DNA from: Macrotis lagotis
Taxonomy: Eukaryota; Chordata; Mammalia; Peramelemorphia; Peramelidae
Reading direction: 5' to 3'
Length of the DNA stretch: 64,000 nucleotides
Assembly: GCF_037893015.1 (NCBI RefSeq)
Contig: NC_133666.1
Span: 655,738,869-655,802,868, forward strand
The notes beneath the pieces were generated by a model. It was not told where the DNA came from. It did no database searches and saw nothing but the letters and a program-made list of their open reading frames with translations. A program made the position numbers and the translations under genes. Positions 38,701-45,879 of the stretch are shown piece by piece; position 1 is the stretch's first letter; each line of letters begins with the position of its first letter.

Positions 38701-39197
38701 CCTGTCCAGAAGCTGGCAGTCCTTCATAGATCCCTAGACTTCGGGAACCTGAGGAGGGTGGAGGCAATTTGAAAGATTCCCTGGAAATTCCTCTCCTTTT
38801 TTTCCAGCTTCCTTTGACCTAAAACAGCAGCTGAGTCTCACCAAGTTTATGGGTAAAGAAGAAAACACTATAAAAGGCCGCCAGTCTCTGAGTCCTGTCC
38901 TGACAAGTCAGAATGTTTTTGTACAACAGGGTAAGACCTTGGGCAGGGAGGGGGCTGAGGGGCTAATGGATATTTTGTGGGGAATCTTTTACTGACTTCT
39001 GACTTGGGATCACTTGGATCTGGTGTTTTTCAGAGTCATGTATGCCAGCAGATGTCCAGCCCTTGGAGATCTCTCCTCTCAGCCCAGGGAGTTTCTTCAG
39101 ACCAAACAGTGCTCCCATTCTCTCCCCCCCAGCCCACCCTCCTACTCGGCTCACCTCTGAAGATGATTCCAATAAGGAAGATGTCATCTTTTTCTAA
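8214..39197 (+). CDS. ARHGEF18: ARHGEF18 (p114RhoGEF), Rho guanine nucleotide exchange factor, 19 coding exons
   Basis: Catalyses GDP/GTP exchange on RhoA (Rac1 is also reported) and, from family knowledge, organises actomyosin at epithelial junctions and apico-basal polarity. The exons listed separately join with GT-AG borders and matching phases to 3,372 nt, or 1,123 residues. Residues 1-127 are an N-terminal extension. The Dbl-homology (DH) domain covers about 209-405 and includes the conserved helix [16 protein letters not shown]. The pleckstrin-homology (PH) domain covers about 440-546. A long charged coiled coil covers about 766-905, and the protein ends KEDVIFF. AKAP13, ARHGEF28 and ARHGEF2 are close paralogues. 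The DH/PH wording, the LLSATNQ segment and the C-terminus fit ARHGEF18 as I remember the human protein, whose shorter form should start near Met106 here. An in-frame stop at 8169-8171 makes 8214 the first usable ATG, in a good Kozak context (gtcgccATGg). Confidence 0.93.
9078..9190 (+). CDS. ARHGEF18: ARHGEF18 exon 2
   Basis: Residues 128-165, including [15 protein letters not shown]. Acceptor tatttag, donor GTATAA. Strongly family-like acidic N-terminal segment. Confidence 0.92.
9314..9454 (+). CDS. ARHGEF18: ARHGEF18 exon 3
   Basis: Residues 166-212, with [20 protein letters not shown] and a basic [15 protein letters not shown] run that leads into the DH domain. Acceptor taattag, donor GTAAGG. 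Confidence 0.95.
10935..11560 (-). mobile_element. LINE 3' region, reverse orientation
   Basis: AT-rich segment with 'aatattctattacattattgctccacaatt', the counterpart of 'gtatttcattacattcatataccacatct' in the L1 copy at 20.0 kb. Degraded; limits approximate. Confidence 0.55.
11611..11816 (-). mobile_element. Marsupial SINE with target site duplication
   Basis: The body (11628-11797) lies between two copies of TTTTTCTGAATTCTA. It matches the SINE at 3859-4027 closely, including the 'ctccaaggccggtgctttatccactacgcc' subfamily wording. Confidence 0.95.
13066..13195 (-). repeat. MIR-like ancient SINE relic
   Basis: 'ctagatgaggaaagtaaaag...caggatttgaacccaagtctctggactcc' has the order of a reverse MIR/CORE-SINE. 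Confidence 0.6.
13488..13775. repeat. Old interspersed repeat split by a SINE
   Basis: The left part 'gcactgtgctaagttgggaatagaaaaac' and right part 'ccctacctacaaggagtttacc' are the two halves of the unit seen intact at 54,225-54,340. The SINE below separates them. Confidence 0.65.
13560..13742 (+). mobile_element. Marsupial SINE
   Basis: The body (13569-13728) runs from 'aggcagctaggtggtgcagtgg' to 'gccttgcaaaaata'. AACAATCCC occurs on both sides as a short target duplication. Confidence 0.92.
13789..14006 (-). mobile_element. Long-form Mar1-like SINE, reverse orientation
   Basis: Starts 'gttagtcatttcagtcatatctgactctttgtgacccc', which resembles an RTE/BovB-type 3' end. It passes through 'ttttacagatgagcaactggg' and ends at 'acctagctgccc'. 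The same form occurs at 33,553, 53,930, 59,607 and 63,206. Confidence 0.85.
14193..14443 (+). CDS. ARHGEF18: ARHGEF18 exon 4 (start of DH domain)
   Basis: Residues 213-296, [16 protein letters not shown] through IGDLLVQQ. These are the first DH helices. Acceptor tcctgcag, donor GTGGGA. Confidence 0.97.
14693..14725. repeat. (CT)n microsatellite
   Basis: About 16 CT units in ARHGEF18 intron 4. Confidence 0.95.
14975..15100 (+). CDS. ARHGEF18: ARHGEF18 exon 5 (DH domain)
   Basis: Residues 297-338, [20 protein letters not shown] through KKFQNMIK. 126 nt, phase 0 at both ends. Acceptor tcattag, donor GTAAAA. Confidence 0.97.
15201..15349 (-). mobile_element. Marsupial SINE, short diverged copy
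   Basis: The body (15211-15337) ends 'gccacctagctgcccc'. GCAAGAGTATTT and GCAAGAATATTT flank it. Confidence 0.9.
15345..15565 (-). mobile_element. LINE 3' terminal fragment, reverse orientation
   Basis: 'cagttacatatatagttttcaccattcatccttgtaaaattttctctc' corresponds to the L1 terminus at 34,715-34,800. Degraded. Confidence 0.6.
15957..16133 (+). mobile_element. Marsupial SINE
   Basis: The body (about 15968-16122) follows a run of G. AAAAGCACTGG flanks both sides as a target duplication. Close to the younger subfamily (ggataaagcaccggcc). Confidence 0.93.
16276..16393 (+). CDS. ARHGEF18: ARHGEF18 exon 6 (DH catalytic helix)
   Basis: Residues 339-377, [19 protein letters not shown] then [16 protein letters not shown]. 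This is the conserved RhoGEF helix that contacts the GTPase. Acceptor tccatag, donor GTACCA. Confidence 0.98.
16779..17027 (+). CDS. ARHGEF18: ARHGEF18 exon 7 (end of DH, start of PH)
   Basis: Residues 378-460. The last DH helix ([13 protein letters not shown]) is followed by the DH-PH linker and first PH strands ([17 protein letters not shown]). Acceptor tgctag, donor GTAAAC. Confidence 0.97.
17088..17165. repeat. Old interspersed repeat unit
   Basis: 'agcatttattaaatgcttactgtataccaggctctgggggtacagagaaggacag' belongs to the recurrent unnamed unit also seen at 13.5, 24.9 and 54.2 kb. Confidence 0.6.
17930..18020 (-). repeat. MIR-like relic
   Basis: 'cagatgaggcaactgagtcccaaaatgg...gagattcgaactaac' matches the MIR core order in reverse. 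Confidence 0.55.
18075..18151 (+). CDS. ARHGEF18: ARHGEF18 exon 8 (PH domain)
   Basis: Residues 461-486, [20 protein letters not shown] then YVFASV. Acceptor ttgatag, donor GTGAGT. Confidence 0.97.
18713..18890 (-). mobile_element. Marsupial SINE, reverse orientation
   Basis: The body is about 18721-18878. CTCTGAACTTTT flanks it. The 5' end is altered to 'gctgtgcccccc'. Confidence 0.93.
20961..20974. repeat. Poly-C homopolymer inside L1
   Basis: A run of about 13 C; a likely sequencing-sensitive tract. Confidence 0.8.
21600..21732 (-). mobile_element. SINE nested in L1
   Basis: 'gaggttaagtgacttgtctaggaccg...tactagctacccc' interrupts the L1 reverse transcriptase region. Diverged. Confidence 0.88.
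22254..22384 (-). mobile_element. SINE nested in L1, internally deleted
   Basis: T-rich tail, 'gcaagacagatgtggttaagtggcttgcc', then directly 'aggccagtgctctatccac'. The B-box region is missing. Confidence 0.9.
22885..23585 (-). mobile_element. Second L1-type LINE 3' end
   Basis: 'tttacaatttttctcccaatctcgctcc' through 'ttgttcagccattccccaattgatggac'. A separate, same-orientation insertion next to the larger L1. Confidence 0.85.
24001..24250. other. Intronic sequence, nothing recognised
   Basis: A G-run at 24007-24016, then unique AT-rich sequence. Confidence 0.5.
24239..24413 (+). mobile_element. Marsupial SINE (Mar1-like wording)
   Basis: The body (24250-24402) has 'ggggcagctaggtggtgcagtg' and 'gtgaccttgaacaaatcactt'. 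AAAGTAATTCT at 24239-24249 and 24403-24413 is the target duplication. Confidence 0.93.
24418..25780. other. Intronic sequence with MIR-like fragments
   Basis: Short 'gaagttaagtgacttgcccaaggtcacat' (24,650) and 'tgaactcaggtcttcctcgcct' (25,750) pieces are MIR/CORE-SINE relics. The rest shows nothing recognisable. Confidence 0.5.
25780..26490 (+). mobile_element. L2/CR1-like LINE reverse transcriptase relic
   Basis: The plus strand around 26,360-26,480 reads [20 protein letters not shown] then QIYLS. This is the palm motif of CR1/L2-clade reverse transcriptases, with Cys in place of Tyr in the usual YADD. The preceding 500 bp contains further L2-like wording but the frame is broken. Confidence 0.75.
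26500..27600. other. Intronic sequence, nothing recognised
   Basis: No exon, RNA gene or firmly assignable repeat. A short 'ttctttcacaacataactgtcatggaaat' near 27,545 resembles an L1 3'UTR fragment. Confidence 0.5.
27664..27842 (+). CDS. ARHGEF18: ARHGEF18 exon 9 (end of PH domain)
   Basis: Residues 487-545, [20 protein letters not shown] through [14 protein letters not shown]. This includes the final PH helix with its conserved Trp. Acceptor tttttcag, donor GTAAAT. Confidence 0.98.
28257..28348 (+). CDS. ARHGEF18: ARHGEF18 exon 10
   Basis: Residues 546-576, [20 protein letters not shown] and following. Acidic linker after the PH domain. Acceptor ctttag, donor GTAAAG. Confidence 0.95.
28590..28735 (-). 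repeat. MIR-like relic
   Basis: 'ttatagatgaagaaacttgag...agctggtttgaacccagatcctc' follows the reverse MIR order. Confidence 0.6.
28740..29600. other. ARHGEF18: ARHGEF18 intron 10 sequence, nothing recognised
   Basis: No second exon or clear repeat. Confidence 0.5.
29618..29806 (+). CDS. ARHGEF18: ARHGEF18 exon 11
   Basis: Residues 577-639, [20 protein letters not shown] onward, ending ILKSAISE. Predicted helical. Acceptor tttttag, donor GTAGGT; the next exon completes an Ile codon. Confidence 0.95.
30391..30551 (+). mobile_element. Marsupial SINE, short
   Basis: The body (about 30403-30539) lacks the 'cttaataattacctagctgtg' block. AACACRGCTCAG flanks both sides. The tail is (AAAT)n. Confidence 0.92.
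30789..30932 (+). CDS. ARHGEF18: ARHGEF18 exon 12
   Basis: Residues 640-687, [16 protein letters not shown] through [18 protein letters not shown]. The RRAETF motif is a Ser/Thr-kinase-like site shared with AKAP13 and human ARHGEF18 as I remember them. Donor GTAAGC. Confidence 0.95.
31490..31614 (+). CDS. ARHGEF18: ARHGEF18 exon 13
   Basis: Residues 688-729, [20 protein letters not shown] and following. Low-conservation Ser-rich linker. Acceptor tttaag, donor GTATGT. Confidence 0.9.
31655..31955 (+). mobile_element. L1-type LINE 3'UTR end, sense orientation
   Basis: Starts 'gaagcatactatccacctccagagaaagaac' about 40 bp after exon 13 and ends in an A-rich tail near 31,950. Short 5'-truncated insertion. 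Confidence 0.75.
31960..32620. other. ARHGEF18: ARHGEF18 intron 13 remainder
   Basis: Includes a TA-rich block at 32,430-32,590. No gene seen. Confidence 0.5.
32623..32682 (+). CDS. ARHGEF18: ARHGEF18 exon 14
   Basis: Residues 730-749, 60 nt, phase 0: [20 protein letters not shown]. Position and length match a 20-residue linker in the human protein as I remember it, though the residues differ. Acceptor ttttcag, donor GTACTC. Confidence 0.85.
33091..33281 (-). mobile_element. Marsupial SINE, reverse orientation
   Basis: The body (33106-33266) is flanked by CTGGGTCCATAATTT at 33091-33105 and 33267-33281. Confidence 0.95.
33346..33525 (+). mobile_element. Marsupial SINE, opposite to its neighbours
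   Basis: The body is about 33358-33510. AGAGAGATACAGA and AGAGAGATTACAGA flank it. It forms an inverted pair with the SINE ending at 33,266. Confidence 0.92.
33553..33800 (-). mobile_element. Long-form Mar1-like SINE, reverse orientation
   Basis: 'tgttgttcagtcatttttcagtcacg...cattttacacatgaggaaactgaggc...cttgaacccagg...ccaggcccagc'. Includes the RTE-like terminal segment. Confidence 0.85.
34640..34687 (+). CDS. ARHGEF18: ARHGEF18 exon 15
   Basis: Residues 750-765, [17 protein letters not shown] 48-nt leucine-heptad exon opening the coiled coil. Acceptor tctcag, donor GTAAAA. Confidence 0.95.
34695..35225 (-). mobile_element. L1-type LINE 3' end, interrupted by a 5S rRNA copy
   Basis: 'attggaattttatttttctagttacatgc' through 'gttgatcaactcacaatattgttgttaatgtgtac', parallel to 19,500-19,915. 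The LINE resumes after the 5S segment with 'ggggcaaaacatgag', matching 'ggggggaaacatgag' in the copy at 19.7 kb. Confidence 0.8.
34912..35002 (+). pseudogene. 5S ribosomal RNA pseudogene (3'-truncated)
   Basis: Roughly the first 90 of about 120 nt of 5S rRNA. It reads 'ccataccaccctgaa', 'cgtctgatctcagaaacta' and 'ggttagtacttg' in the right order with scattered substitutions. The internal control region for RNA polymerase III is mutated and the 3' end is absent, so it is not a functional rRNA gene. AGAACTAAG at 34898-34906 and 35000-35008 brackets it as an apparent target duplication. Confidence 0.88.
35394..35861 (+). CDS. ARHGEF18: ARHGEF18 exon 16 (coiled coil)
   Basis: Residues 766-921, [20 protein letters not shown] through [20 protein letters not shown]. 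Dense Glu/Arg/Gln/Leu heptads mark a long coiled coil. Acceptor ttttag, donor GTGAGG. Confidence 0.98.
37060..37381 (+). CDS. ARHGEF18: ARHGEF18 exon 17
   Basis: Residues 922-1028. Contains [13 protein letters not shown] and [20 protein letters not shown], a segment close to human ARHGEF18 as remembered. It then becomes Lys/Ser-rich. Acceptor cttctag, donor GTTAGT. Confidence 0.97.
37382..38807 (+). other. ARHGEF18: ARHGEF18 intron 17
   Basis: Unique sequence; no element or exon recognised. Confidence 0.6.
38808..38930 (+). CDS. ARHGEF18: ARHGEF18 exon 18
   Basis: Residues 1029-1069, [20 protein letters not shown] through [13 protein letters not shown]. Acceptor tttccag, donor GTAAGA. Confidence 0.95.
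39034..39197 (+). CDS. ARHGEF18: ARHGEF18 exon 19 with stop
   Basis: Residues 1070-1123, Pro/Ser-rich, ending [14 protein letters not shown] then TAA (39195-39197). The acidic-hydrophobic terminus matches the human end as remembered and resembles a class II PDZ ligand. Confidence 0.96.
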
Positions 39198-40753
39198 ACC
39201 ACTGTAGTATAGGGTACGTTTGGTGCTGCCATCTTGGAGAGAATCTCCGTGGAGACCCAGGCCAACAGAGACCCAGTGCTGGCTGACATCTCCCATCTCC
39301 TCATGACAGATGCTTCAGAGGAAGCCAGATTTTCTCCCATACAGTCAGTGTTTACCTGGGAACTCCAAAGGGGTCATTGTGCTAATGTTAGCATTGGCTT
39401 TTCTTTTTTGCAGGCATTAACCACTATGGACTTGAACATGGCCTAGGTATATCAATTCTGAATCTATTGATGTGTTGCCATCCACCATAATATGCTCTTT
39501 TTGGTGAATTTGCAATGATTCTTGGTTAAGTTTTTAATCTTCTATAGAAAAAGTTTTAATTGAAATTGAACCATAAATGAACTTAGTTGTTCTAAATAAT
39601 AGGACCCCATTTGGGTAAGAGAGAAATCTGTTTTAAATCTGTTTTTACAAAACTGGCCAGTGGATACAATTTTAGAAAGTAGTTAGGTGACAGGCCAGCA
39701 AATCATCCATTGTCCTCAGATTGGCCTGTGCAAGAGCTGAAAGGTGGACAGGAGTGGATTAGGATTTTCAGACTGCTAAATGTTTTCAAGGCCCCCGAGG
39801 CCAGCTTAGGAAATGTGTCTGTTCTGGGGGAGGTGATCCTAGTAAGCCTCCTCCTCCACTGTCCCAGATTGGCAGACAACAATACTGTTCATCTTCAGGG
39901 TCAGCCCTGGAATTTGTCTCCACTCCTGAGGCTTTGCTGTGTGTAGCACAAATTCCCAAAGTAAATCATGTGTTGGTTCATAGTAAACCTAAGATTGGGA
40001 TGGTTTCCTGATCGTTGGTGAAGATGCTAAATTGAAATAATTTTTACAAGGTCGAGAGTGCAATATATTACCTTCTCCAATAATCTTTTGTCTTCTAGAT
40101 TGTTACAGTGGGTGCCCTGCTAGCCTTAAATTTTATACAGATGGAATGTTGAGGGTCTGATGTCACTACAGATCTGTAGCTGCATGGATGGCAGTAACAT
40201 GGTGAGAAGGAAGGGAACATGAGCACATGTAGTGAAATGGAGTTTTCATTGGCACACTGTTGTATTATGAGTTTGGAATCTCATTTTGAAGTTGTTATGA
40301 TGAAGAAAATTACTGTGACTGTTCACATTCTGGCAGTGCGTGTTTTTGGTGGGCTGGTGTGTAGTTCAATGTTTAAGCCCTGTCCTTAAGGGACTTGCAG
40401 TTCTGCTTATCGAGCACCCCAATGTAGGGGAAACATGCTTCTCTACAGGGGTACCTAAGGCAGTCAGAGCTTGGTGGTCTACATGAGTCTGCAGAAGCTG
40501 CAGACCCAGAGCCTTCAAGTGAGGTCATAGCATTTTGCTCCCAAGCCACAAAGCTGTTCCTTAATGATAACATCCTTCTCTTCTTTATGTGTACTCCACT
40601 TTTCCCCTATTGCCCCCCTCCCCCGAAGAGCAGAGAGTGTAGATTATACATCCTTAGGATCCAGTCTGGTTCTGAAATGAGGACAAATGCGTTTTTTTAA
40701 AAAAGTCTTAGTCTTAGAATATTGTCAGAAATGGAGTGGGTAATACTAGCCAC

Positions 40754-40943
40754 ACAAAGTGGCGTTAAGGGGCAGCTAGGTGGCGCAGTGGATAGAGCAC
40801 TGGCCTTGGAGTCAGGAGTACCTGGGTTCAAATCCTACCTCAGGCACTTAATAATTACCTAGCCGTGTGGCCTTGGGAAAGCCACTTAACCCCATTGCCT
40901 TGAAGAAAAAAAAATCTAAAAAAAAAAACAAAGTGGCGATAAG
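40754..40943 (+). mobile_element. SINE in ARHGEF18 3'UTR
   Basis: The body (40770-40927) is flanked by ACAAAGTGGCGTTAAG (40754-40769) and ACAAAGTGGCGATAAG (40928-40943), a 16-bp duplication with one mismatch. Relatively young. Confidence 0.95.
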
Positions 40944-41425
40944 CAAGGACACATTTGGGGCTGTTTTCAGCAGGTAAGAGCCAAGTCTATAGCTTCTGGT
41001 AAAGTTCCATGTGACCAATACATCTGGAATGAAGTGTATATCTCATCTATCCACTGATTAGAAAAGAGGATGGAAATTGAGTTGAAGTTTCCTGTAGAAA
41101 GAATCATCTGCAGTAGTTAGGGCCTGGAAAAAAAATAGGGTTAATGGCTTACAGAAAAGTTTTGTGGGTATAAAGTTTCCCCTTCTTTTTTCCCCTCAGT
41201 ATGAAGGAAATTTCATAGTTTTTGAACTGGAAGTGGCCAGATAAGTCATCTAATCCAATGATTTCACCAGTGAGCAGCCTGAGGCCAACACTGGGAGGAA
41301 GTAGCAGTCTTGATCCAAACTTGGTTTTTCTGACTGAAAATCTGTCACACAGCAATGTCATAGAAATGAAAATTATTTGCCTATGGTTCTGTTGGACACT
41401 TGGGGAAAACTACTCTTTCAAATAT

Positions 41426-41569
41426 CAGGGGCAGCTAGGTGGTGCAGTGGATAGAGCACCAGTCCTGGAGTCAGGAGGACCTGAGTTCACATTCAGCCTC
41501 AAATACTTATTTACCCAGCTGTGTGACCTTGGGCGAATCACTTAGCCTGTTGCCTTAAAAAAAAATTCA
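41426..41569 (+). mobile_element. Older SINE in ARHGEF18 3'UTR
   Basis: 'ggggcagctaggtggtgcagtggatagagc' through 'gtgtgaccttgggcgaatcactt', then an A tail. Mar1-like wording, more diverged. Confidence 0.92.
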
Positions 41570-42526
41570 TCATCATCATGTAAAGCTGGACAGGCTAGAC
41601 AGCTTTTCTGTCTGCTTCCATTCATGACTAGACTCCAACTTTAGCCCCACCTCTGGACTTGCAGGCTTGCACTCAGAGAACTGTGATGTTGGACCTGCTG
41701 GCTAATGGCTCGCTGTTCCATGGTTGGAGGGTTTGGGCAGGATCTCCAATTTTTGTTAGCCCATAAGAAAAATTTTAGGCCTAATCACAGGAGCTTGAGT
41801 CACCTGAGGAAGACCTGCTTTAAGCAAATGAGATGTCCACAAAGTCTGTGGGGCACTAAAAGTCTCCTTTTTTCTTATTATTGACACACTAATCTAGCCC
41901 CAAACACATATATTATAGGTTCACTTCCTTTGGAGGAAAAGTCAGATTCAAAAGTTCAGTTGTATCAGGCAGGCAAGATAATGGGCAATGAAGAGAGAGC
42001 CACTATGGGATGCCTTTGAAGACAGCCTCATCTGACCTCTCAGGGGCTTCACCTGGGAGTTTAAGTGCTTTGCCTGCTTGCAACACTTGGGACAGGGCCA
42101 GTTGACTTCCTTTTTGTGAACTTTTGTGAACGGTCTTGGTCAGAAGAGGGTTGTCTCTCCTAAAGAATTCTGCCCCTGACTCTGGATGGTGCCTGTCCCC
42201 ACAGCCCTGGAATCAGAGGCCTTTGTTTCTTTTCTTTACTATACGTTCCCAGTTGTTCTGTGGCCAGGTTTTTCCCCTCATAGAGATTGATGGCTCCTGT
42301 GTTTTTGCTGCATCCACCAGAGTGCTGTACCATATTAGAAGATGTTCCCATTTCACCGGGCAGGGCAGGCAGGTGTGCTGGATTCTACTGAAACCTTTTC
42401 CATATGAACTTGCAGAAGCCGCCTTCGCCTTTTTTGGCACTTGGAACATTCTGTTTTACTGCCCACTCAGAAGCAAGTTCCTAAAACTTTTGCATCCTGT
42501 CTCTGCGCCATCTCCTCTCTCTCCCT

Positions 42527-42551
42527 AGCCCCACCCCACCCCACCCCACCC
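42527..42551. repeat. (CCCCA)n short tandem repeat
   Basis: About five CCCCA units in the ARHGEF18 3'UTR. Confidence 0.85.
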
Positions 42552-43304
42552 TCTCCTTCTTGAAGAACTGTACAATCTTGACATCATGGATTTCAGGTCC
42601 TCAGTCTGGTTGCAAATCCCTCTCAGAAAGGGAAGTTCTGAAAGAGAAGCTGTTTTTTTTTTACTGTTTCAGAAACCCTTTCCATCAGCAGTTCTCATTG
42701 TCCTTTGAAGTCAATATATGTACTCTACATTAAATTTCATTTGTGCCATGTTTATAATCAGTGTTTTATATTTTTGTACTGAAGTATTGGAGCACTTTAG
42801 AAAAGTTTACTTTAAATTTGTTTGATTGTGGAAGGAAAACTTCTTGTCTGTAACTGTTTCTGTGCTCACGTAATAGCTTTTTACTGAGCTGTGATAGAGT
42901 TGGATACTATTTAGTCTTAGGTCCGGTCCTGTGATGCTGTGATCTAGTGATCTTGTGCATAATTATGATAGAAGGTTCCAGGGATTTCCATCCAACCACA
43001 AGCTTTAGGAGAGGACTGTCTTCTCCAATGGGGTTGGGGAATTTCCTCAGTTCTAGAGTGGATAGGTTGTAAATAGATATCCTCTTCCAGTAGTTCCCCT
43101 GTCACTTGTTAGCTTCTAATTTTATTTGTAAAATTGATGGTGAAGCACATGTTAATATTTCTGTTGACTCGTGCACTTCGTTAATTGTACTGTGATCTTG
43201 GTTCACCTCCTGGTTTGTTTGGTTTTTGTTTTTTACAATAATTGTGCTGGCTTTTGACTGCACGATTTCATAACAGCCTTGGAACCCAAGTACTGATTTC
43301 TAGC

Positions 43305-43310
43305 AATAAA
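43305..43310 (+). terminator. ARHGEF18: ARHGEF18 polyadenylation signal AATAAA
   Basis: AATAAA followed within about 30 bp by a GT-rich stretch (tcgtgtctcaagttg). The best-placed signal for the long 3'UTR. A second AATAAA at 44378-44383 is a possible distal alternative. Confidence 0.65.
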
Positions 43311-43325
43311 AAAATTACTAAAATC

Positions 43326-45870
43326 AATCTCGTGTCTCAAGTTGAAATATGTCTGGGCATCGATTGCATGTTGCTTTGAAAGGAATAGTCCGCCTGGTGG
43401 CCTCAGCCCAATGTGGCCTCAGCCCGATGTCGCCTTGTGGCTGATCAACACCACCACCACCCCCTCATTATAGGGGATGAGATGCGAACTTGTGGTTGGC
43501 CAGACAAGTTTTCCTTTGGGAGGATATCTTAAGGTAATGACAATGATGGAATGGTGCACCTCAGGCTTGAGTTAATCCATCTCAGCCTTAGCTTTTTGTT
43601 TGTTTGTTTTTTAATTTAATTTTTTTCTTTTTAAATTAACACCCACCCCCAAGGGGGAAAAAAAAAGCTAATAACAAGCACACAAAACAAATTCCTTCCT
43701 TGGGCCCCATTCTATATTGTCAGAAGGTAGGCAGCAGATTTCATCAGTTCTCTGGAAACAGTTTGTCCTTGATAGATCTTTCAGAGTTATATTTCTTTAC
43801 ATTTTACTGTCTAAATATCTTTTTTAGAATCAAATCTTGATTGAACACCTTGTAGAGGGCCACAAGGAACCTTCTGATGTGGCCCCTGCCTTTATGGAGC
43901 TCTGTCCATCCCACACTCCCATGGCCTTGGGCATTGGGGGCAGCTTCCCCAGGTCCATACTCTCCATGTTTTTCCATAAACTCTTCCACAAGGTGCTCTT
44001 TTCCCATGCGAGAAGCTGGAGTCCTCTCCAAACCTTACAGTAGCTACCTCTGGAGTGCCGCCCTTGACATTCAAGCCAGACTCAATCCTTTGTGATGGTG
44101 CCCCACCATGAGCCACTTGGGGAGAAAGAGTTTGTCTCAGATTTGGTGAAATTCAGTAAAAATAAATGAAATGCCTTCTGCATTTCCATAAGAAACTGAT
44201 GTTTCTGTTCTTCAAATTGCTTGACATTCACTGATGTCCGAACAGCAGCTCTGAGGGAGCAGGGAATTGAGCACTGTTGTCCTCATTTTTCACCCCCATC
44301 CCCCCCCAGTATCTTTGATACTGCAAGGCTCTTGGCGCCAGATGGCGCTAGGAGGATGTCATCCTAAGCATAACTACAATAAAGTCTCAGTGATGATGCT
44401 GGATGGCACTTTGTTTAGGGAGGGCTGAGAAACTGTCTTGAATAGGGAATGTCTCTGATGCATGGGGCCCACTCTGAATGCACCCCGAGGGGGGTTTAGT
44501 GTTAAGTCTGACACCTTAGTCAGATATTAATGACCTCGAGACAGGATTGGGCTGGACGGAAAAGGTCAAAAAAAGTATCGGGATGGACACGCTCTTGGGG
44601 AAGGGTGGGAAGTCTGTTACCAACTGCAAGCGGCTGTTCTCTAACAATCTGAAAGAACCAGGGCCTTCCCCAGCCCAGGGCCCTGACAGATGATTCTTAG
44701 GGTGATGGAGTATTAGTTGATGTGTTCCAGCTGAGTGCCTGAAAAAGGCCCTGTGGACCATGAAGGACCGTGTCTGTGGGGGGAGAATTTATTCTAGGCC
44801 TTCAGCAGAGCACAGAATCATCGAGAGATACTGCCCATCAAACACTGGTGCTTCTGGAAGTTTTCAGAACCCTCCAGAACCCAGGACTGGGAGCCCCTGC
44901 ATTCTTTTCCAAGGAAGCAGCCTGTGCTGCCCTGGAAAGGACCCTAGGTGGATGGAGTCAGAAGGGAAGGGCAGGGAATTGGTTTGAGAGTATGACAGGC
45001 ATCTCCAAAGACTGGGGGCTCTCCTCTGGGAGATGGGAGATTCCACTAAATCACAGTTCCTGCCATCATGGAGTTGATAGCTCGAAGCACAGCCTCACCT
45101 TCCTCCTGGCTAAAGTGGAGAGTAGCTGTACCTGCAATGCCAGCTGACAAAGAAAAGTCATCTAACAATGGCTGGCACAGGTGGGCCTCCCTTCAGGCAC
45201 CATCCAGGGGCCGTTGAAGGTTCCAGACATTCATTCAACCTACAGGACAGCCCTATATGGCAGGTGCTCTGATTTTCCCCATTTCTACAGGACTCTGGAG
45301 ATGTTTTTAAAATTTTTTCTGGTGGCCAGGGGTGGAGGGCATATATAGATTGATGCCAAGGCACAAACTCTGGGCCACCATCCTGCCCATCTATATGAGA
45401 TGGGGCCAGCTCTACAAGTCTTTAATAGTCATTCAGGATGGAACCAGGTCCCTTGAACCCATTGTTACTTAGAACCAGTTTCAAAATGATGATCATTGCA
45501 GGCCTGACTTCATTAGGTCTGAGCTGTTTTTAATCAGGAACCAACTCTGGTGCCAGCTTGACTAGGTTTGCCAAATGATCTTGGGTGAGTCAACACATGT
45601 TTCTTTGTCTCTGCAACTCTCAAGAGGAGAAGCAAGTTTGAAAGTCCTAGGAATTTTATGATTAAACCTTGGAGAATTCCTATTTAGGGCTCTGATTACA
45701 CAACTGACTTTCTAGGTAGCAGCAGCCCTGTAGCAGGTTCAGTGAGTCCACCTGGGACTCTGTCCTCTGTTAATACGATGTGACTTAAAAGAATAAAACA
45801 AACGTATTTCTTCTATTAACTTGGAACTCTGAAAGGCAGTCAAGACCAAGGGAACAAAAAAGAACAGTGA
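43326..45870. other. Interval between convergent gene ends
   Basis: About 2.5 kb between the two predicted 3' ends. An AATAAA at 44378-44383 (+) may serve a longer ARHGEF18 transcript. No gene or clear mobile element otherwise. Confidence 0.6.
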
Positions 45871-45879
45871 CAACCGTCT

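Larger units (their letters stand above)
39198..43325 (+). other. ARHGEF18: ARHGEF18 3' untranslated region
   Basis: No further splice requirement and no other gene; a T-rich, AT-balanced 3'UTR texture continues to AATAAA at 43305. Two sense-strand SINEs lie within it. The length of about 4.1 kb is inferred from the polyadenylation signal, not from transcripts. Confidence 0.65.

Noticed and set aside
14193..39197. Assignment to AKAP13, ARHGEF28 or ARHGEF2
   Set aside because: DH/PH blocks are related, but the exon 17 segment, the KEDVIFF end and the total length fit ARHGEF18 only.
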